Source: CAKSST01 sp045535505 | Lineage (GTDB): Bacteria; Bacillota; Clostridia; Oscillospirales; Acutalibacteraceae | Length of the DNA stretch: 64,000 bases | Direction of reading: 5' to 3' | Assembly (NCBI GenBank): GCA_045535505.1 | Contig: JAZSLU010000032.1 | Span: 1-64,000, forward strand | Shown: positions 17,431 through 26,671 of the stretch, piece after piece | Numbering within the stretch: the first letter of the stretch is position 1 | Layout of the letters: every line of letters starts with the position of its first letter | The notes under the pieces: model-generated | What the model was told of the DNA's origin: nothing | What the model saw: only the letters and a program-made list of their open reading frames with translations | Databases searched by the model: none | Program-made: the position numbers and the translations under genes

Positions 17431-17439
17431 TGGTATAAT
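17431..17439 (+). promoter_or_regulatory. Extended -10 promoter ahead of phoH
   Basis: TGG TATAAT (TGnTATAAT, 17431-17439), with a weak -35 (TTTTAA) 17 bases upstream. A transcript from about 17446 would start downstream of the earliest possible phoH start codon (TTG 17404), which supports the GTG at 17473. It lets phoH and the following housekeeping genes be expressed independently of the sporulation genes. Confidence 0.5.
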
Positions 17440-17472
17440 AATTTTAAGTTTATGTGCAAGGATGGTAAAAAG

Positions 17473-18459
17473 GTGTTTGAACAGATAATTGATATTGATA
17501 ATGTTGACCACATTTCAAGTCTTTTTGGAAATTTTGACGAAAACGTAAGGATGGTTGAACAGCATTATTCTGTTAATGTTACATCTCAAAGCGGGAATAT
17601 AAAGGTTTGTGGTGAACAAGCCAATGTTATAAGTGCTGCAAGAACTCTTGACGGTATGCTGATGCTTATTAAAAAAGGGGATGCACTTACAGCACAAAAT
17701 ATTGAATATGTTATGTCATTGGTTGATAACGGTGAAGACCAACAAATTTCAAAACTTGCTGATGCCAACTGTATTTGCATAACGTCAAAGGGCAGACCTG
17801 TTAAAGCCAAAACCATAGGCCAACAAAAATATATTGATGCCATAAAAAACAACACAATAACCATCGGTGTCGGTCCTGCGGGTACAGGTAAAACCTATCT
17901 TGCGGTTGCATTGGCGGCAAACGAGTTTCGGGCAAAAAGGGTAAGCCGTATTATTTTGACACGCCCTGCTGTCGAAGCGGGTGAAAAATTGGGCTTTTTG
18001 CCGGGTGACTTACAGCAAAAGGTTGACCCTTATTTGAGACCGCTTTATGATGCGCTTGTTGAAATGATGGGTATGGAAAATTTTCATAGATGTCAAGAAC
18101 GCGGTGATATTGAGGTTGCGCCTTTGGCTTATATGCGAGGCAGAACGCTCGACGACAGCTTTATAATTCTTGACGAGGCTCAAAACACCACAAGTGAGCA
18201 AATGAAAATGTTTTTAACACGTCTTGGTTTCAACTCGCGCGCGGTTGTTACGGGCGATGTAACCCAAATTGACCTGCCTGACGGTAAAAAATCAGGCCTA
18301 AAAGAAGCGGTTAACGTTTTGAAAAATATTGAAGACATTGCAATAATAAGGCTTAACGACCGTGACGTTGTGCGACACCGCCTTGTGCAGAGAATTATTA
18401 ATGCGTATAACAATTATAAGGACAAAAAGGAAAACAATTATGCAAAAAATAAAGGTTAA
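17473..18459 (+). CDS. phoH: PhoH-family ATPase
   Basis: 328 residues from the GTG at 17473. AAGGATGG (17458-17465) is seven bases upstream, while the earlier in-frame ATG at 17452 has no ribosome site and lies only about six bases from the predicted transcript start. An N-terminal KH-like region is followed by the P-loop ATPase core with Walker A GPAGTGKT and Walker B FIILDEAQNTT. PhoH proteins are cytosolic ATPases linked to RNA metabolism and, by gene context, to ybeY. It overlaps ybeY by 20 bases. Confidence 0.92.
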   Translation: MFEQIIDIDNVDHISSLFGNFDENVRMVEQHYSVNVTSQSGNIKVCGEQANVISAARTLDGMLMLIKKGDALTAQNIEYVMSLVDNGEDQQISKLADANCICITSKGRPVKAKTIGQQKYIDAIKNNTITIGVGPAGTGKTYLAVALAANEFRAKRVSRIILTRPAVEAGEKLGFLPGDLQQKVDPYLRPLYDALVEMMGMENFHRCQERGDIEVAPLAYMRGRTLDDSFIILDEAQNTTSEQMKMFLTRLGFNSRAVVTGDVTQIDLPDGKKSGLKEAVNVLKNIEDIAIIRLNDRDVVRHRLVQRIINAYNNYKDKKENNYAKNKG

Positions 18460-18913
18460 TTTTGAGGTTGCCAATGGCATAAAATTGCCTTTTGGCACAA
18501 AAAAGCTTATCAAACGTTCTTGCGCGGCATCGCTTAAAAGTGAAGATTTTTTAGAGAACGCTGAAATTAACGTAAGTGTGGTTGATGCAAACACAATAAA
18601 AGAAATCAACAACCAGCACAGAAATATTGATAAGGTTACCGATGTTTTAAGTTTCCCGCTGTCTGATAACGGTGTTTTTGATTTAAACCCCGAAAACAAC
18701 TGCTATTTGTTGGGCGACGTGGTGATTTGTTTTGAGAGAGCCGTAGAGCAGGCGATTGAGTTTGGTCATTCTCAAAAAAGAGAAATTTCTTTTTTGACGG
18801 TACATTCGATGTTGCATTTGCTTGGTTACGACCACGTGAACGGCCAACAAGAAGAAAAGCAGATGATAGAAAAGCAAAAGCAGATTATGGCTGCGTTGGG
18901 TATAGAAAGATAA
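18440..18913 (+). CDS. ybeY: Endoribonuclease YbeY (rRNA maturation factor)
   Basis: 157 residues from the ATG at 18440, preceded by AAAAAGGAAAA. The zinc site HSMLHLLGYDH (H-x3-H-x5-H) is intact near the C-terminus, and DKVTDVLSFPL is the other family signature. YbeY is a single-strand RNase needed for 16S rRNA 3' end processing and ribosome quality control. A longer frame starting at 18362 lies inside phoH and is not supported. The dgkA and cdd genes often found between ybeY and era in Firmicutes are absent. Confidence 0.95.
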   Translation: MQKIKVNFEVANGIKLPFGTKKLIKRSCAASLKSEDFLENAEINVSVVDANTIKEINNQHRNIDKVTDVLSFPLSDNGVFDLNPENNCYLLGDVVICFERAVEQAIEFGHSQKREISFLTVHSMLHLLGYDHVNGQQEEKQMIEKQKQIMAALGIER

Positions 18914-18916
18914 AAA

Positions 18917-19855
18917 ATGGGTGAAATGATGAAAGCAAATAATACTACATCGGCGTTTATGACGATAGTTGGACGTCCTAATGTTGGAAAGTCGTCTTTT
19001 ATGAATGCTGTGCTTGGTTGCAAGGTTGCAATTGTTTCTGATAAACCACAGACCACACGCACACGCATAATGGGTGTTTATAATAAAGATGAGGCTCAAC
19101 TTGTTTATATTGACACGCCTGGTTTTCACAAACCGGGAACAGAACTTGGCAAGGTGATGATGAAAGCTGTTAACAGCGGGTTGACCGCGGTTGACGGTGT
19201 TACTTTAATTGTTGACGCGATGCCCGGTTTTAAATATGATTGCGATAATCCGCCTGCGGCTGAGGTTGCTCTTATTAATGAAATTAAGAGCAAAAAACTT
19301 AAAGCCATTTTGGGTATTAATAAAATTGACCTTTTGGCTAAAAAGGACGAGCTGCTTAAAATTATAATGATGTACTCAAACCTTTATGATTTTGAGGCGG
19401 TTGTTCCTTTTTCTGCCAAGACGGGCGATAATATTGACGCGCTTGTTGCAGAGCAGTTGAAATTTTGTAAACCCAGCGTACATTATTTTCCGCCCGATGA
19501 AATTACTGACCAACCTGAAAGGGTAATGGTTGCCGAAATTGTTAGAGAAAAACTTTTAAGATTGCTCAACAAAGAAGTTCCTCACGGTATTGCGGTTGAC
19601 GTTGAAAAATTTGTTGAAAATGATACAAAAGATGGACCGTTGGTTAATATTGAAGCGGTTATTTACTGCGAAAAAGACAGTCATAAAGGTATTATTATAG
19701 GCAAAAACGGTGGAATGTTAAAGCGTGTAGGAAGCTATGCACGCCAAGATTTAGAAGAATTTTTTGGCATAAAATGCTGCCTTAAACTTTGGGTTAAGGT
19801 TAAAGAAAATTGGCGAAATAGAGCAGGGTTAATTCACACATTCGGTCTTGACTGA
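18917..19855 (+). CDS. era: GTPase Era
   Basis: 312 residues. GTPase domain with G1 GRPNVGKS, G3 DTPGFH and G4 NKID; the C-terminal KH domain carries GKNGGMLKRVG. Era binds the 3' end of 16S rRNA and acts in small-subunit assembly, functionally close to YbeY encoded just before it. ATG codons at 18917, 18926 and 18929 are all possible starts; GGGTGA at 18919-18924 favours neither clearly, so the N-terminus is uncertain by up to four residues. Confidence 0.95.
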   Translation: MGEMMKANNTTSAFMTIVGRPNVGKSSFMNAVLGCKVAIVSDKPQTTRTRIMGVYNKDEAQLVYIDTPGFHKPGTELGKVMMKAVNSGLTAVDGVTLIVDAMPGFKYDCDNPPAAEVALINEIKSKKLKAILGINKIDLLAKKDELLKIIMMYSNLYDFEAVVPFSAKTGDNIDALVAEQLKFCKPSVHYFPPDEITDQPERVMVAEIVREKLLRLLNKEVPHGIAVDVEKFVENDTKDGPLVNIEAVIYCEKDSHKGIIIGKNGGMLKRVGSYARQDLEEFFGIKCCLKLWVKVKENWRNRAGLIHTFGLD

Positions 19856-19877
19856 TTTTTCCTATAATATGTTATAT
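19848..19877 (+). promoter_or_regulatory. Weak candidate promoter before yqzL-recO
   Basis: TTGACT (19848-19853), 18-bp spacer, TTATAT (19872-19877), starting in the last codons of era. The -10 is poor and the genes may simply be read through from era. Confidence 0.3.
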
Positions 19878-19910
19878 CTTGCAGTTTAAAATAACTGTAG
19901 GTGATATATA

Positions 19911-20084
19911 ATGAAAAATAACTGTGTGGCTTGGAACGCTTTTTGTAAAGATGGAAGCGTTGCGACATATTTACTTTATAAAGCGTGTAGTAACAAAAAC
20001 GGATGTGACGGTAACGGTGGATATAAAAACCAAAGTGAACACAAAGGGCTTGGTTATACGTCAAACCAACGTGGGCGACTATGA
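19911..20084 (+). CDS. yqzL: YqzL-like small protein
   Basis: 57 residues from the ATG at 19911 with GTAGGTGA about seven bases upstream. The start MKNNCVAWNAFCKDGSVATY followed by LLYK matches the W-x-x-F-x-x-(T/D)-G-x-x-x-x-YLLYK core of YqzL, which in Bacillus also lies between era and recO. The tail after residue 26 is Asn/Gly-rich and unlike the family, perhaps because it overlaps recO. It shares about 68 bases with the recO frame, implying translational coupling. Function unknown. Confidence 0.65.
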   Translation: MKNNCVAWNAFCKDGSVATYLLYKACSNKNGCDGNGGYKNQSEHKGLGYTSNQRGRL

Positions 20085-20766
20085 CCGTGCGGTTTCTATA
20101 TTGACACATAAGCAAGGCATAATTTCTGCTTTTGCCAATGGCGCCAGACGCCTAAAAAGCAGAAAAATGTCTTCTACGGGTCTGTTAAGCTATGCTGAGT
20201 TTTCACTGTCTAAAAATAAAGATACATATAAAATTGATGAAGCGGAGCCTATAACCATTTTTTATGGTTTGCGTTCAGATATTGAGGCGCTGTCATTGGC
20301 GGAATATTTTTGTGAGTTGTGCCAAACTTTTATTGAAGAAGATTATACAACCGACGATTATCTTCCGCTTATTTTAAACTCACTTGCTTTTTTGGAGAAC
20401 AAAAAACGACCGAGCAGACTTATTAAAGCGGTTACCGAGTTGCGCCTTTTGTGTGCTGCGGGATATATGCCTGATTTGAGCGGTTGTGAGTGTCAGAATA
20501 GCATGCATCATAAATTTGACATTCAAAACGGTATTTTGTGTTGTAATGAATGTGTTGATGAAAACACAACAAAAGTTATAACCCTAAATAACTCGGTTGT
20601 AGCGGCAATGAGGTTTATAACATCTTGTCCTTTTGAAAAAATTTATAATTTTACTTTGCCCGATAACGATTTAGAACTGCTTGTTTATGCATGTGAACAA
20701 TATGTTATTGAAAGAGCAGAAAAAAATTTAAGAACCTTGCAATTTTATAACAGTATAAGGATTTGA
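20017..20766 (+). CDS. recO: DNA repair protein RecO
   Basis: About 249 residues. An N-terminal OB fold (KTKGLVIRQTNVGDYDRAV), a helical middle, and a four-cysteine zinc knuckle in the C-terminal half (C-E-C near LSGCECQ and C-C-N-E-C). RecO loads RecA onto SSB-coated DNA with RecR. The open frame extends back to 19924, but family members start two to six residues before the T-K-G-L-V strand, so GTG 20017 or GTG 20035 are the likely starts; both lie inside yqzL. I chose 20017, with GGATGTGA upstream. Confidence 0.85.
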   Translation: MDIKTKVNTKGLVIRQTNVGDYDRAVSILTHKQGIISAFANGARRLKSRKMSSTGLLSYAEFSLSKNKDTYKIDEAEPITIFYGLRSDIEALSLAEYFCELCQTFIEEDYTTDDYLPLILNSLAFLENKKRPSRLIKAVTELRLLCAAGYMPDLSGCECQNSMHHKFDIQNGILCCNECVDENTTKVITLNNSVVAAMRFITSCPFEKIYNFTLPDNDLELLVYACEQYVIERAEKNLRTLQFYNSIRI

Positions 20767-20774
20767 AATGCTGT

Positions 20775-23150
20775 ATGGATTATAATTCGAAAAAACATAC
20801 CAACGTATTAGAACTTAATAAAGTGCTGGAATTATTACGCTCACAGACCACCACCGAGAGTGCTGCCGAAGCGGCTTTGTTGGTTTCGCCATGTTTTGAT
20901 TTTGAGCAAACAAAAACTTTATTAAGTGAAACTGATAACGCATATCGTTTGCTTATGCAATATTCGCCGCCCGGTTTTTCGGGTGCGCACAACGTATCAC
21001 CTTTGGTATTACAAGCACAAGCGGGTTTAGTTCTTTCTAAGCAAGAGTTGCTTTGGGTTGCCAGTACACTAAAGGTTGTTCGCATAATGCGTGAATGGCG
21101 TGATAATCTTGAAAACACCGATACTATGCTGCTTGATAGATTGTTTTTTATTTTATCACCCAATAAATATTTAGAGGATAAGTTGTTTTTTTGCATTAAA
21201 AATGCAGATGAACTTAATGACAGCGCATCTGAAAAATTGTTTTCCATAAGACGTAAAATTAAGAATTCCGAAAACAATATTCGTGCAAAGCTTGATAAAA
21301 TTTTGCGTTCAAACAGTACAAGCAAGGTTTTGCAGGAGGCTATTGTTACACAACGTGACGGACGTTTCGTTGTGCCTGTAAAATATGAATATAAATCACA
21401 ATTACCGGGTCTTGTGCACGGCTCATCGACGTCGGGCGCAACATTGTTTGTTGAGCCTATGTCGGTTGTTGAAATTAATAACGAGTTGAAAGTGTTGCAG
21501 TCTGAGCAGGAAGAAGAAATTGCTCGTATTTTGGCTGAATTATCTGCTGAATGTGCGGGTTTTGCCGAGCAGATTTGCCTTTCATGCAAGGCTGTATGCG
21601 AACTGGATTTGATTTTTGCAAAGGCAAGACTTGGCATTAAAATGAAAGGCTGTGTGCCTAACATTAATGATGATGGTATTATAAGTTTAATCAATGCCCG
21701 ACATCCGCTTATTGATGAAAACAAGGTTGTTCCCATTTCGGTTGATATTGGTGAGAAGTTTGACTCTTTGATAATAACGGGACCTAACACTGGCGGTAAA
21801 ACAGTAACATTAAAAACATTGGGTCTTTTGCACATGATGGCAATGTGCGGTCTTATGATTCCTGCAAGCGAGCAAAGCAAAATTGCCGTGTTTGACAGAA
21901 TTTTTGCCGATATTGGTGATGAACAGAGCATAGAGCAGTCACTATCAACCTTTTCGTCACATATTACAAATATAGTTAATATTTTAAAACAGGTTAACTA
22001 TAACAGTCTTGTTTTGCTTGACGAACTTGGTGCGGGTACAGACCCCATTGAAGGCGCTGCATTGGCAAAAGCAATTTTGATGACCTTAAAAGACAAGGGC
22101 GCTAAAATTGCCGCAACCACACACTATGCCGAACTTAAAACTTATGCGCTTGAAACCGAGCGGGTTCAAAATGCAGGTTGTGAGTTTGATGTGCAAACAT
22201 TGCGCCCTACATACCGTATAATTTCAGGTGTGCCGGGGCGGTCAAACGCTTTTGCAATTTCTTCACGACTGGGTGTTTCTAAAGATATTGTTGACCTTGC
22301 AAACAGTATGTTAAGTGACGAACAAAAGCGATTTGAAAATATAATTGCATCACTTGATGCAGCCAGAAAAGAAGCAGAAAACGACAAAATTGAGGCGGCA
22401 CGGCTTAGAGCGCAACTTGAAAGTGAAAAGGCGGCATCAAGCCGCAAGAATGCCGAAATGGCCGCAAAGACCGATAAGGCTGTTCAAAATGCGCGTGAAC
22501 AAGCAGAACTCATTGTTGAAAAAACACGTCGTGAGGCTAACCGCCTTTTAGATGAGTTGAATGCTTTAAAGAAACAGTTTAACCGCAAAAATTCTGCTGA
22601 GGTTTTATCTAAAGCGCGTTCCTTAGAGAAAAACGCTTTTAACAATATACCCAAAAATCAAAAGGCGGATTATGAGCAAATGCCTGAGCTTGACCGTATG
22701 ATTGAGGTTGGCGATACGGTATTTTTGCCCGCATTTGATTCTAAAGGTGTTGTTGAAGAGGTATCTGGTAAAAACATCACCGTTTCTTTCGGTTCTGCAA
22801 AAATGAGGGTTTCGAGGGATGCAGTTAAATTGATTGAAGGTGCAAAAGACGAACAACCTGTTTCGAGGAAGGTTACCGGAGTGGTTGGCAAGGCAACACA
22901 AGGCGCTGCAAGTCAACTTGATATGAGGGGACTTTCGTGTGATGAGGGCATTTATCTGCTTGATGGATATATTGATTCGGTTGTGTTGGCAAAGCTTGAA
23001 AGTGTGACCATAATACACGGTAAAGGAACAGGTGTGTTGCGAGATGCAGTACGTAGGCATTTGCGAAAACATAAGGCTGTTGAATCTATTCGCCCAGGCA
23101 TATTTGGTGAGGGTGAGGATGGAGTTACTGTGGTTAAAATGAAAAAATAA
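20775..23150 (+). CDS. mutS2: Endonuclease MutS2
   Basis: 791 residues from the ATG at 20775 (AAGGA 12 bases upstream, overlapping the recO end). N-terminal clamp/lever domains, MutS-type ATPase with Walker A GPNTGGKT near residue 336, STFSSH, Walker B LLDELGAGTDP, then a Lys/Glu/Ala-rich coiled coil (about 515-620), a KOW-like linker and a C-terminal Smr nuclease domain (LDMRGLSCDEG, HGKGTGVLR). There is no mismatch-binding domain. Family members restrain recombination and, in Bacillus, split collided ribosomes. A large antisense frame over its first half is a shadow. Confidence 0.96.
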   Translation: MDYNSKKHTNVLELNKVLELLRSQTTTESAAEAALLVSPCFDFEQTKTLLSETDNAYRLLMQYSPPGFSGAHNVSPLVLQAQAGLVLSKQELLWVASTLKVVRIMREWRDNLENTDTMLLDRLFFILSPNKYLEDKLFFCIKNADELNDSASEKLFSIRRKIKNSENNIRAKLDKILRSNSTSKVLQEAIVTQRDGRFVVPVKYEYKSQLPGLVHGSSTSGATLFVEPMSVVEINNELKVLQSEQEEEIARILAELSAECAGFAEQICLSCKAVCELDLIFAKARLGIKMKGCVPNINDDGIISLINARHPLIDENKVVPISVDIGEKFDSLIITGPNTGGKTVTLKTLGLLHMMAMCGLMIPASEQSKIAVFDRIFADIGDEQSIEQSLSTFSSHITNIVNILKQVNYNSLVLLDELGAGTDPIEGAALAKAILMTLKDKGAKIAATTHYAELKTYALETERVQNAGCEFDVQTLRPTYRIISGVPGRSNAFAISSRLGVSKDIVDLANSMLSDEQKRFENIIASLDAARKEAENDKIEAARLRAQLESEKAASSRKNAEMAAKTDKAVQNAREQAELIVEKTRREANRLLDELNALKKQFNRKNSAEVLSKARSLEKNAFNNIPKNQKADYEQMPELDRMIEVGDTVFLPAFDSKGVVEEVSGKNITVSFGSAKMRVSRDAVKLIEGAKDEQPVSRKVTGVVGKATQGAASQLDMRGLSCDEGIYLLDGYIDSVVLAKLESVTIIHGKGTGVLRDAVRRHLRKHKAVESIRPGIFGEGEDGVTVVKMKK

Positions 23151-23170
23151 AATGCGTTTTGAGGTCTTGT

Positions 23171-25375
23171 ATGAAAAAAATTATAGCATTCTTAATTTCA
23201 TTATTTGTGCTTTTGACATTTGCCTTTTTAGGTGTGTTTTGTGTTGCCGCAAATGCTGAAACGAGCGGATATTTTACATATTCCGTATTGGGCGGTGAGG
23301 TAACAATTGAAAGGGTAAACCCTTCTGCTAACGGTGATGTTGTTATACCATCAAATTTAGCAGGGTATCCGGTTGTGAGTATAGGTGATTCGGCTTTTGG
23401 TGGATGTTCTGATATTATTAGCATAAGCATACCGGCTAGTGTGAAAAGTATAGGTTCAAGTGCATTTGCCGGTTGCAACTATATTGAAAGAGTGTATATT
23501 TTTGACTTAAATGTATGGTGCAATATAAACTTTGAAAATTACATAGATAATCCACTATATTCTGGTGCGGATTTGTTTTTGAACGGAACAAAAGTAACGG
23601 ACTTAGTGATACCAAACGATATTAAGAATATTAACGATTATGCATTTGTTGGTTGTAACAGCATTAAGAGTGTTCAAGTGCCCAATAATGTTAAAACTAT
23701 TGGATATATGGCTTTTTTTGGCTGCAATAATCTTGAAAGTGTAACCATTGGTGAAGGTGTTACTTCAATAAAAGATGCGGCTTTTTTTGAGTGTGCAGGT
23801 CTTAAAAACCTTTATATTAACAGCAGTTGCATAACGAATGTTGGAGATGCTGCATTCTATGGTTGTACAAATGTTAATAGCGTTTATATAACCAATATGG
23901 ATGCGTGGTGCAATATAAATTTTTCATATTATACATCAAACCCTTTATTTACAGGTAACGCAAATTTGTATATAAACGGTAATTTAGTAACAAAAGCAGC
24001 TATACCTGAAGGAACCAACGAAATTAAACCCTTCATATTTTATGGTTGCAAAAGCTTAAAAGAGATTTATATACCATCATCTGTTACTTTTATTGGTGCA
24101 TTGTCATTTGACCAAACAAGCATAGAAACGGTATATTTTGGCGGTAGTAAAGAAGAATGGAATGCTATTATAAATGCAGAAAATATTTTGATTGATAATG
24201 CACAAAAGGTTTATAATTCGGCAAACATTATGGCTACAATTATATCTATAGAGATATGCAATATGCCAGCTGTAACTGAATATTACGAAGGTGCGCAAAG
24301 CATTAATCTTGATGGATGTAAAATTAAAATTTACTACAGCAACCAAACAACAAAAGAAATTTCTGTTTTGCATGATATGGTTTCGGGTTTTGATGCATCA
24401 AAAATTGGGAAACAGAAAATTTTTATAAATTATGATGGATTTATTGTTGAATTTGAAGTTACGATTAAAGAGAAAGAAATATCAGCGGTGGCTCTTTTGG
24501 CAAAACCCTACAAAACGGTTTGCATTATGGGTCAAACTCTTGATGTGTCAGGTGGGAAACTTGCGGTTTGTTATACCGACGGAACTTATAAAAATGTAGC
24601 AATTACACCAGAAATGGTGAGTGGATTTGACTGTAATGTTTTAGGATTACAGGTTGTATATGTTTACTACAAGTCATATATTGTTGAATTTGTTGTCAAT
24701 GTTATACCAAAACCACAGGTGTCCTTTGCTGTTATAAGAATAGAAAATGGGATAAAAACGCTTGATATTTACGTTAATTTAAACGATGTTGAAAATTATA
24801 AAAATTTAAAATTAGAGGTTAATGGCGAGACTATTGATTCATATAAAACAATTGGAAATGATTTAGTTTACAGCATTGATATATATGATAATTTTTTGTT
24901 TAAAATTAAGTTAAATGATTCAAAAAATTGCTATGATGAAAGGGAGTATAATCTTAAATCATTTAACAGGACAAAGGATGGGTGCTATATATTCGTGCAG
25001 GATATTAAAAGAGGTGACGCCAATGGTGATGGAAATATTGATATTAAAGATTTGGTTAGAGTGAAAAAAATTGTTGCCGAATTAGCCGAAGATAAGGGTA
25101 CCGCTGATGTTAGCCAAAACGGAAGCGTCACGTCAAGCGACCTTACGTCACTTGCAAGAGTGCTTATTAATTCAAAAAAGGGTATTGAGGCGTTAAAAGT
25201 TGTTTTTGAAGATGATGAAGGAAACATTTTGCAAACCATGTATATACCAAAAGGTTTTGGCGTAAAACCAACGATAATACCAAGAAAAGAAGGATATGTT
25301 TTTAACGGTTGGGACCAAAAGTTATCAAATATAATTATAGACAAAATAGTAACAGCTAAATTTTCTGTTGCATAA
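23171..25375 (+). CDS. Secreted protein with LRR_5 repeats, two Ig-like domains and a dockerin-like module
   Basis: 734 residues from the ATG at 23171; GAGG is six bases upstream. In order: signal peptide (about 1-28), BspA-type leucine-rich repeats (about 35-350; repeated G-D-x-A-F-x-G-C and S-I-x-I-P units, with a twice-repeated block beginning D-x-x-V/A-W-C-N-I-N-F), two bacterial Ig-like (Big_3-type) domains (about 360-520), a spacer, a dockerin-like pair at about 615-665 (GDANGDGNIDIKDL with Ca-loop Asp/Asn positions, then a second loop DVSQNGSVTSSD), and a C-terminal beta-grasp repeat (KEGYVFNGWDQ). Likely extracellular, binding a cohesin or matrix partner. No scaffoldin or other cellulosome gene is nearby, and it looks more AT-rich than its neighbours. 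Confidence 0.82.
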   Translation: MKKIIAFLISLFVLLTFAFLGVFCVAANAETSGYFTYSVLGGEVTIERVNPSANGDVVIPSNLAGYPVVSIGDSAFGGCSDIISISIPASVKSIGSSAFAGCNYIERVYIFDLNVWCNINFENYIDNPLYSGADLFLNGTKVTDLVIPNDIKNINDYAFVGCNSIKSVQVPNNVKTIGYMAFFGCNNLESVTIGEGVTSIKDAAFFECAGLKNLYINSSCITNVGDAAFYGCTNVNSVYITNMDAWCNINFSYYTSNPLFTGNANLYINGNLVTKAAIPEGTNEIKPFIFYGCKSLKEIYIPSSVTFIGALSFDQTSIETVYFGGSKEEWNAIINAENILIDNAQKVYNSANIMATIISIEICNMPAVTEYYEGAQSINLDGCKIKIYYSNQTTKEISVLHDMVSGFDASKIGKQKIFINYDGFIVEFEVTIKEKEISAVALLAKPYKTVCIMGQTLDVSGGKLAVCYTDGTYKNVAITPEMVSGFDCNVLGLQVVYVYYKSYIVEFVVNVIPKPQVSFAVIRIENGIKTLDIYVNLNDVENYKNLKLEVNGETIDSYKTIGNDLVYSIDIYDNFLFKIKLNDSKNCYDEREYNLKSFNRTKDGCYIFVQDIKRGDANGDGNIDIKDLVRVKKIVAELAEDKGTADVSQNGSVTSSDLTSLARVLINSKKGIEALKVVFEDDEGNILQTMYIPKGFGVKPTIIPRKEGYVFNGWDQKLSNIIIDKIVTAKFSVA

Positions 25376-25378
25376 AAT

Positions 25379-25408
25379 AAAGCGGTTGGCAATCCTGCCA
25401 ACCGCTTT
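25379..25408. terminator. Bidirectional terminator between convergent genes
   Basis: AAAGCGGTTGGCA (25379-25391) and its perfect reverse complement (25396-25408) with loop ATCC. The T-tract is better on the minus strand, serving the aspartokinase operon. Confidence 0.85.
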
Positions 25409-25421
25409 AATATATCATAAA

Positions 25422-26630
25422 TTAGTCTAAAAATGCATCATGTACCGCATTAAGAGCTTTAACACCGTGTTCTGCATCAATTAAAACAGAAATTTTAATT
25501 TCGCTTGTTGAAATCATCTGAATGTTAACATCGGCATTGTAAAGAGCGCCAAACATTTTTGAAGCAACGCCGGGATGTGTTTCCATACCTGCGCCTACAA
25601 CAGAAAGTTTGCAGATGTTAGAATCTTGAGATACGTTTTGATAATTAAGAACATCTTTAAGTTCTTCTATTGCAGCAATTGCATCGTTTGCTTGGTCTTT
25701 TGAAACGGTAAAAGCAATATCTTTTGTTCCGTCACGGCCAATTGACTGAAGAATGATGTCAACGTTTGCATTTTTCTTTGCAAGTTTCTCAAAGAGCTTA
25801 TACGCAACACCGGGGGTGTCCTGAAGTCCTGTTAAAGAAATTCGGCAAATTTTGTCGTCAAGGGCTACGCCTTTAATAAGAGTTTTTTCCATACTTGTTA
25901 TCTCCTTTACAATGGTTCCGGGTTTGGGGTCAATGCTTGAGAGAACTTCGAGTTCTACACAGAATTTTTTTGCCATTTCAACCGAACGGTTGTTAAGAAC
26001 CTGTGCGCCTAAGGTTGCAAGTTCAAGCATTTCGTCATAAGTGATTTCTGAAAGTTTTCTTGCTGTTTTAACTTTGCGGGGGTCAGCTGTATAAACGCCG
26101 TCAACATCGGTGTAAATTTGACAGCGGTCAGCGTGAAGTGCAGCTGCTAAAGCAACAGCGCTTGTGTCTGAGCCGCCACGACCCAGAGTAGTGATGTCTT
26201 GGTTATCGCATATACCTTGGAAACCTGCAACGATAACAATTTTCTTTTGTGCAAGTTCGGACGAGATGCGGTCGGCTTTTATTTTGCGAATACGTGCGGC
26301 TGAATAAGCAGAGTTGGTGTTAAAACCTGCCTGCCAACCCAAAAGTGAAATTGCGGGGCAACCAATTTTTTGAATTGCCATTGTAAGCAGGGAAGCCGAA
26401 ATTTGTTCACCTGCCGAGAGCAACATATCCATCTCGCGCTTTGAGTTTCCGTTAGGATTGATTTCAAGCGCTTTGTCAATGAGATCATCGGTTGTGTCAC
26501 CCTGTGCGGAAACTACTACAACAACATCATTTCCTGCGAGGTAATCTTTTGTGATGATGTTTGCTACTCTAAAAACGCACTCAGCATTTTTAACAGAGCT
26601 TCCGCCAAATTTTTTTACTATAAGAGCCAT
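25422..26630 (-). CDS. lysC: Aspartate kinase
   Basis: 402 residues. Phosphorylates aspartate, the first step to lysine, threonine and methionine. The N-terminal KKFGGSSV motif, the TTLGRGGSDT segment and the DVDGVYTADPR segment define the kinase domain; two ACT domains follow (about 265-402) for allosteric feedback. Size and layout match class II (beta-type or monofunctional) enzymes. AGGAGG precedes the ATG. It is the third gene of a minus-strand operon with a PheB-type ACT protein and homoserine dehydrogenase, and all three products contain ACT domains. No lysine riboswitch or T-box is visible upstream of the operon. Confidence 0.95.
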   Translation of the reverse strand: MALIVKKFGGSSVKNAECVFRVANIITKDYLAGNDVVVVVSAQGDTTDDLIDKALEINPNGNSKREMDMLLSAGEQISASLLTMAIQKIGCPAISLLGWQAGFNTNSAYSAARIRKIKADRISSELAQKKIVIVAGFQGICDNQDITTLGRGGSDTSAVALAAALHADRCQIYTDVDGVYTADPRKVKTARKLSEITYDEMLELATLGAQVLNNRSVEMAKKFCVELEVLSSIDPKPGTIVKEITSMEKTLIKGVALDDKICRISLTGLQDTPGVAYKLFEKLAKKNANVDIILQSIGRDGTKDIAFTVSKDQANDAIAAIEELKDVLNYQNVSQDSNICKLSVVGAGMETHPGVASKMFGALYNADVNIQMISTSEIKISVLIDAEHGVKALNAVHDAFLD

Positions 26631-26671
26631 ATTAAATTCCTCCTGATAAGGCTACATTATTACTTTATAAA

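Noticed and set aside
20780..21931. 383-codon antisense frame over mutS2
   Set aside because: No ribosome site, no recognisable protein, and the opposite strand encodes a full MutS2; a codon-bias shadow.
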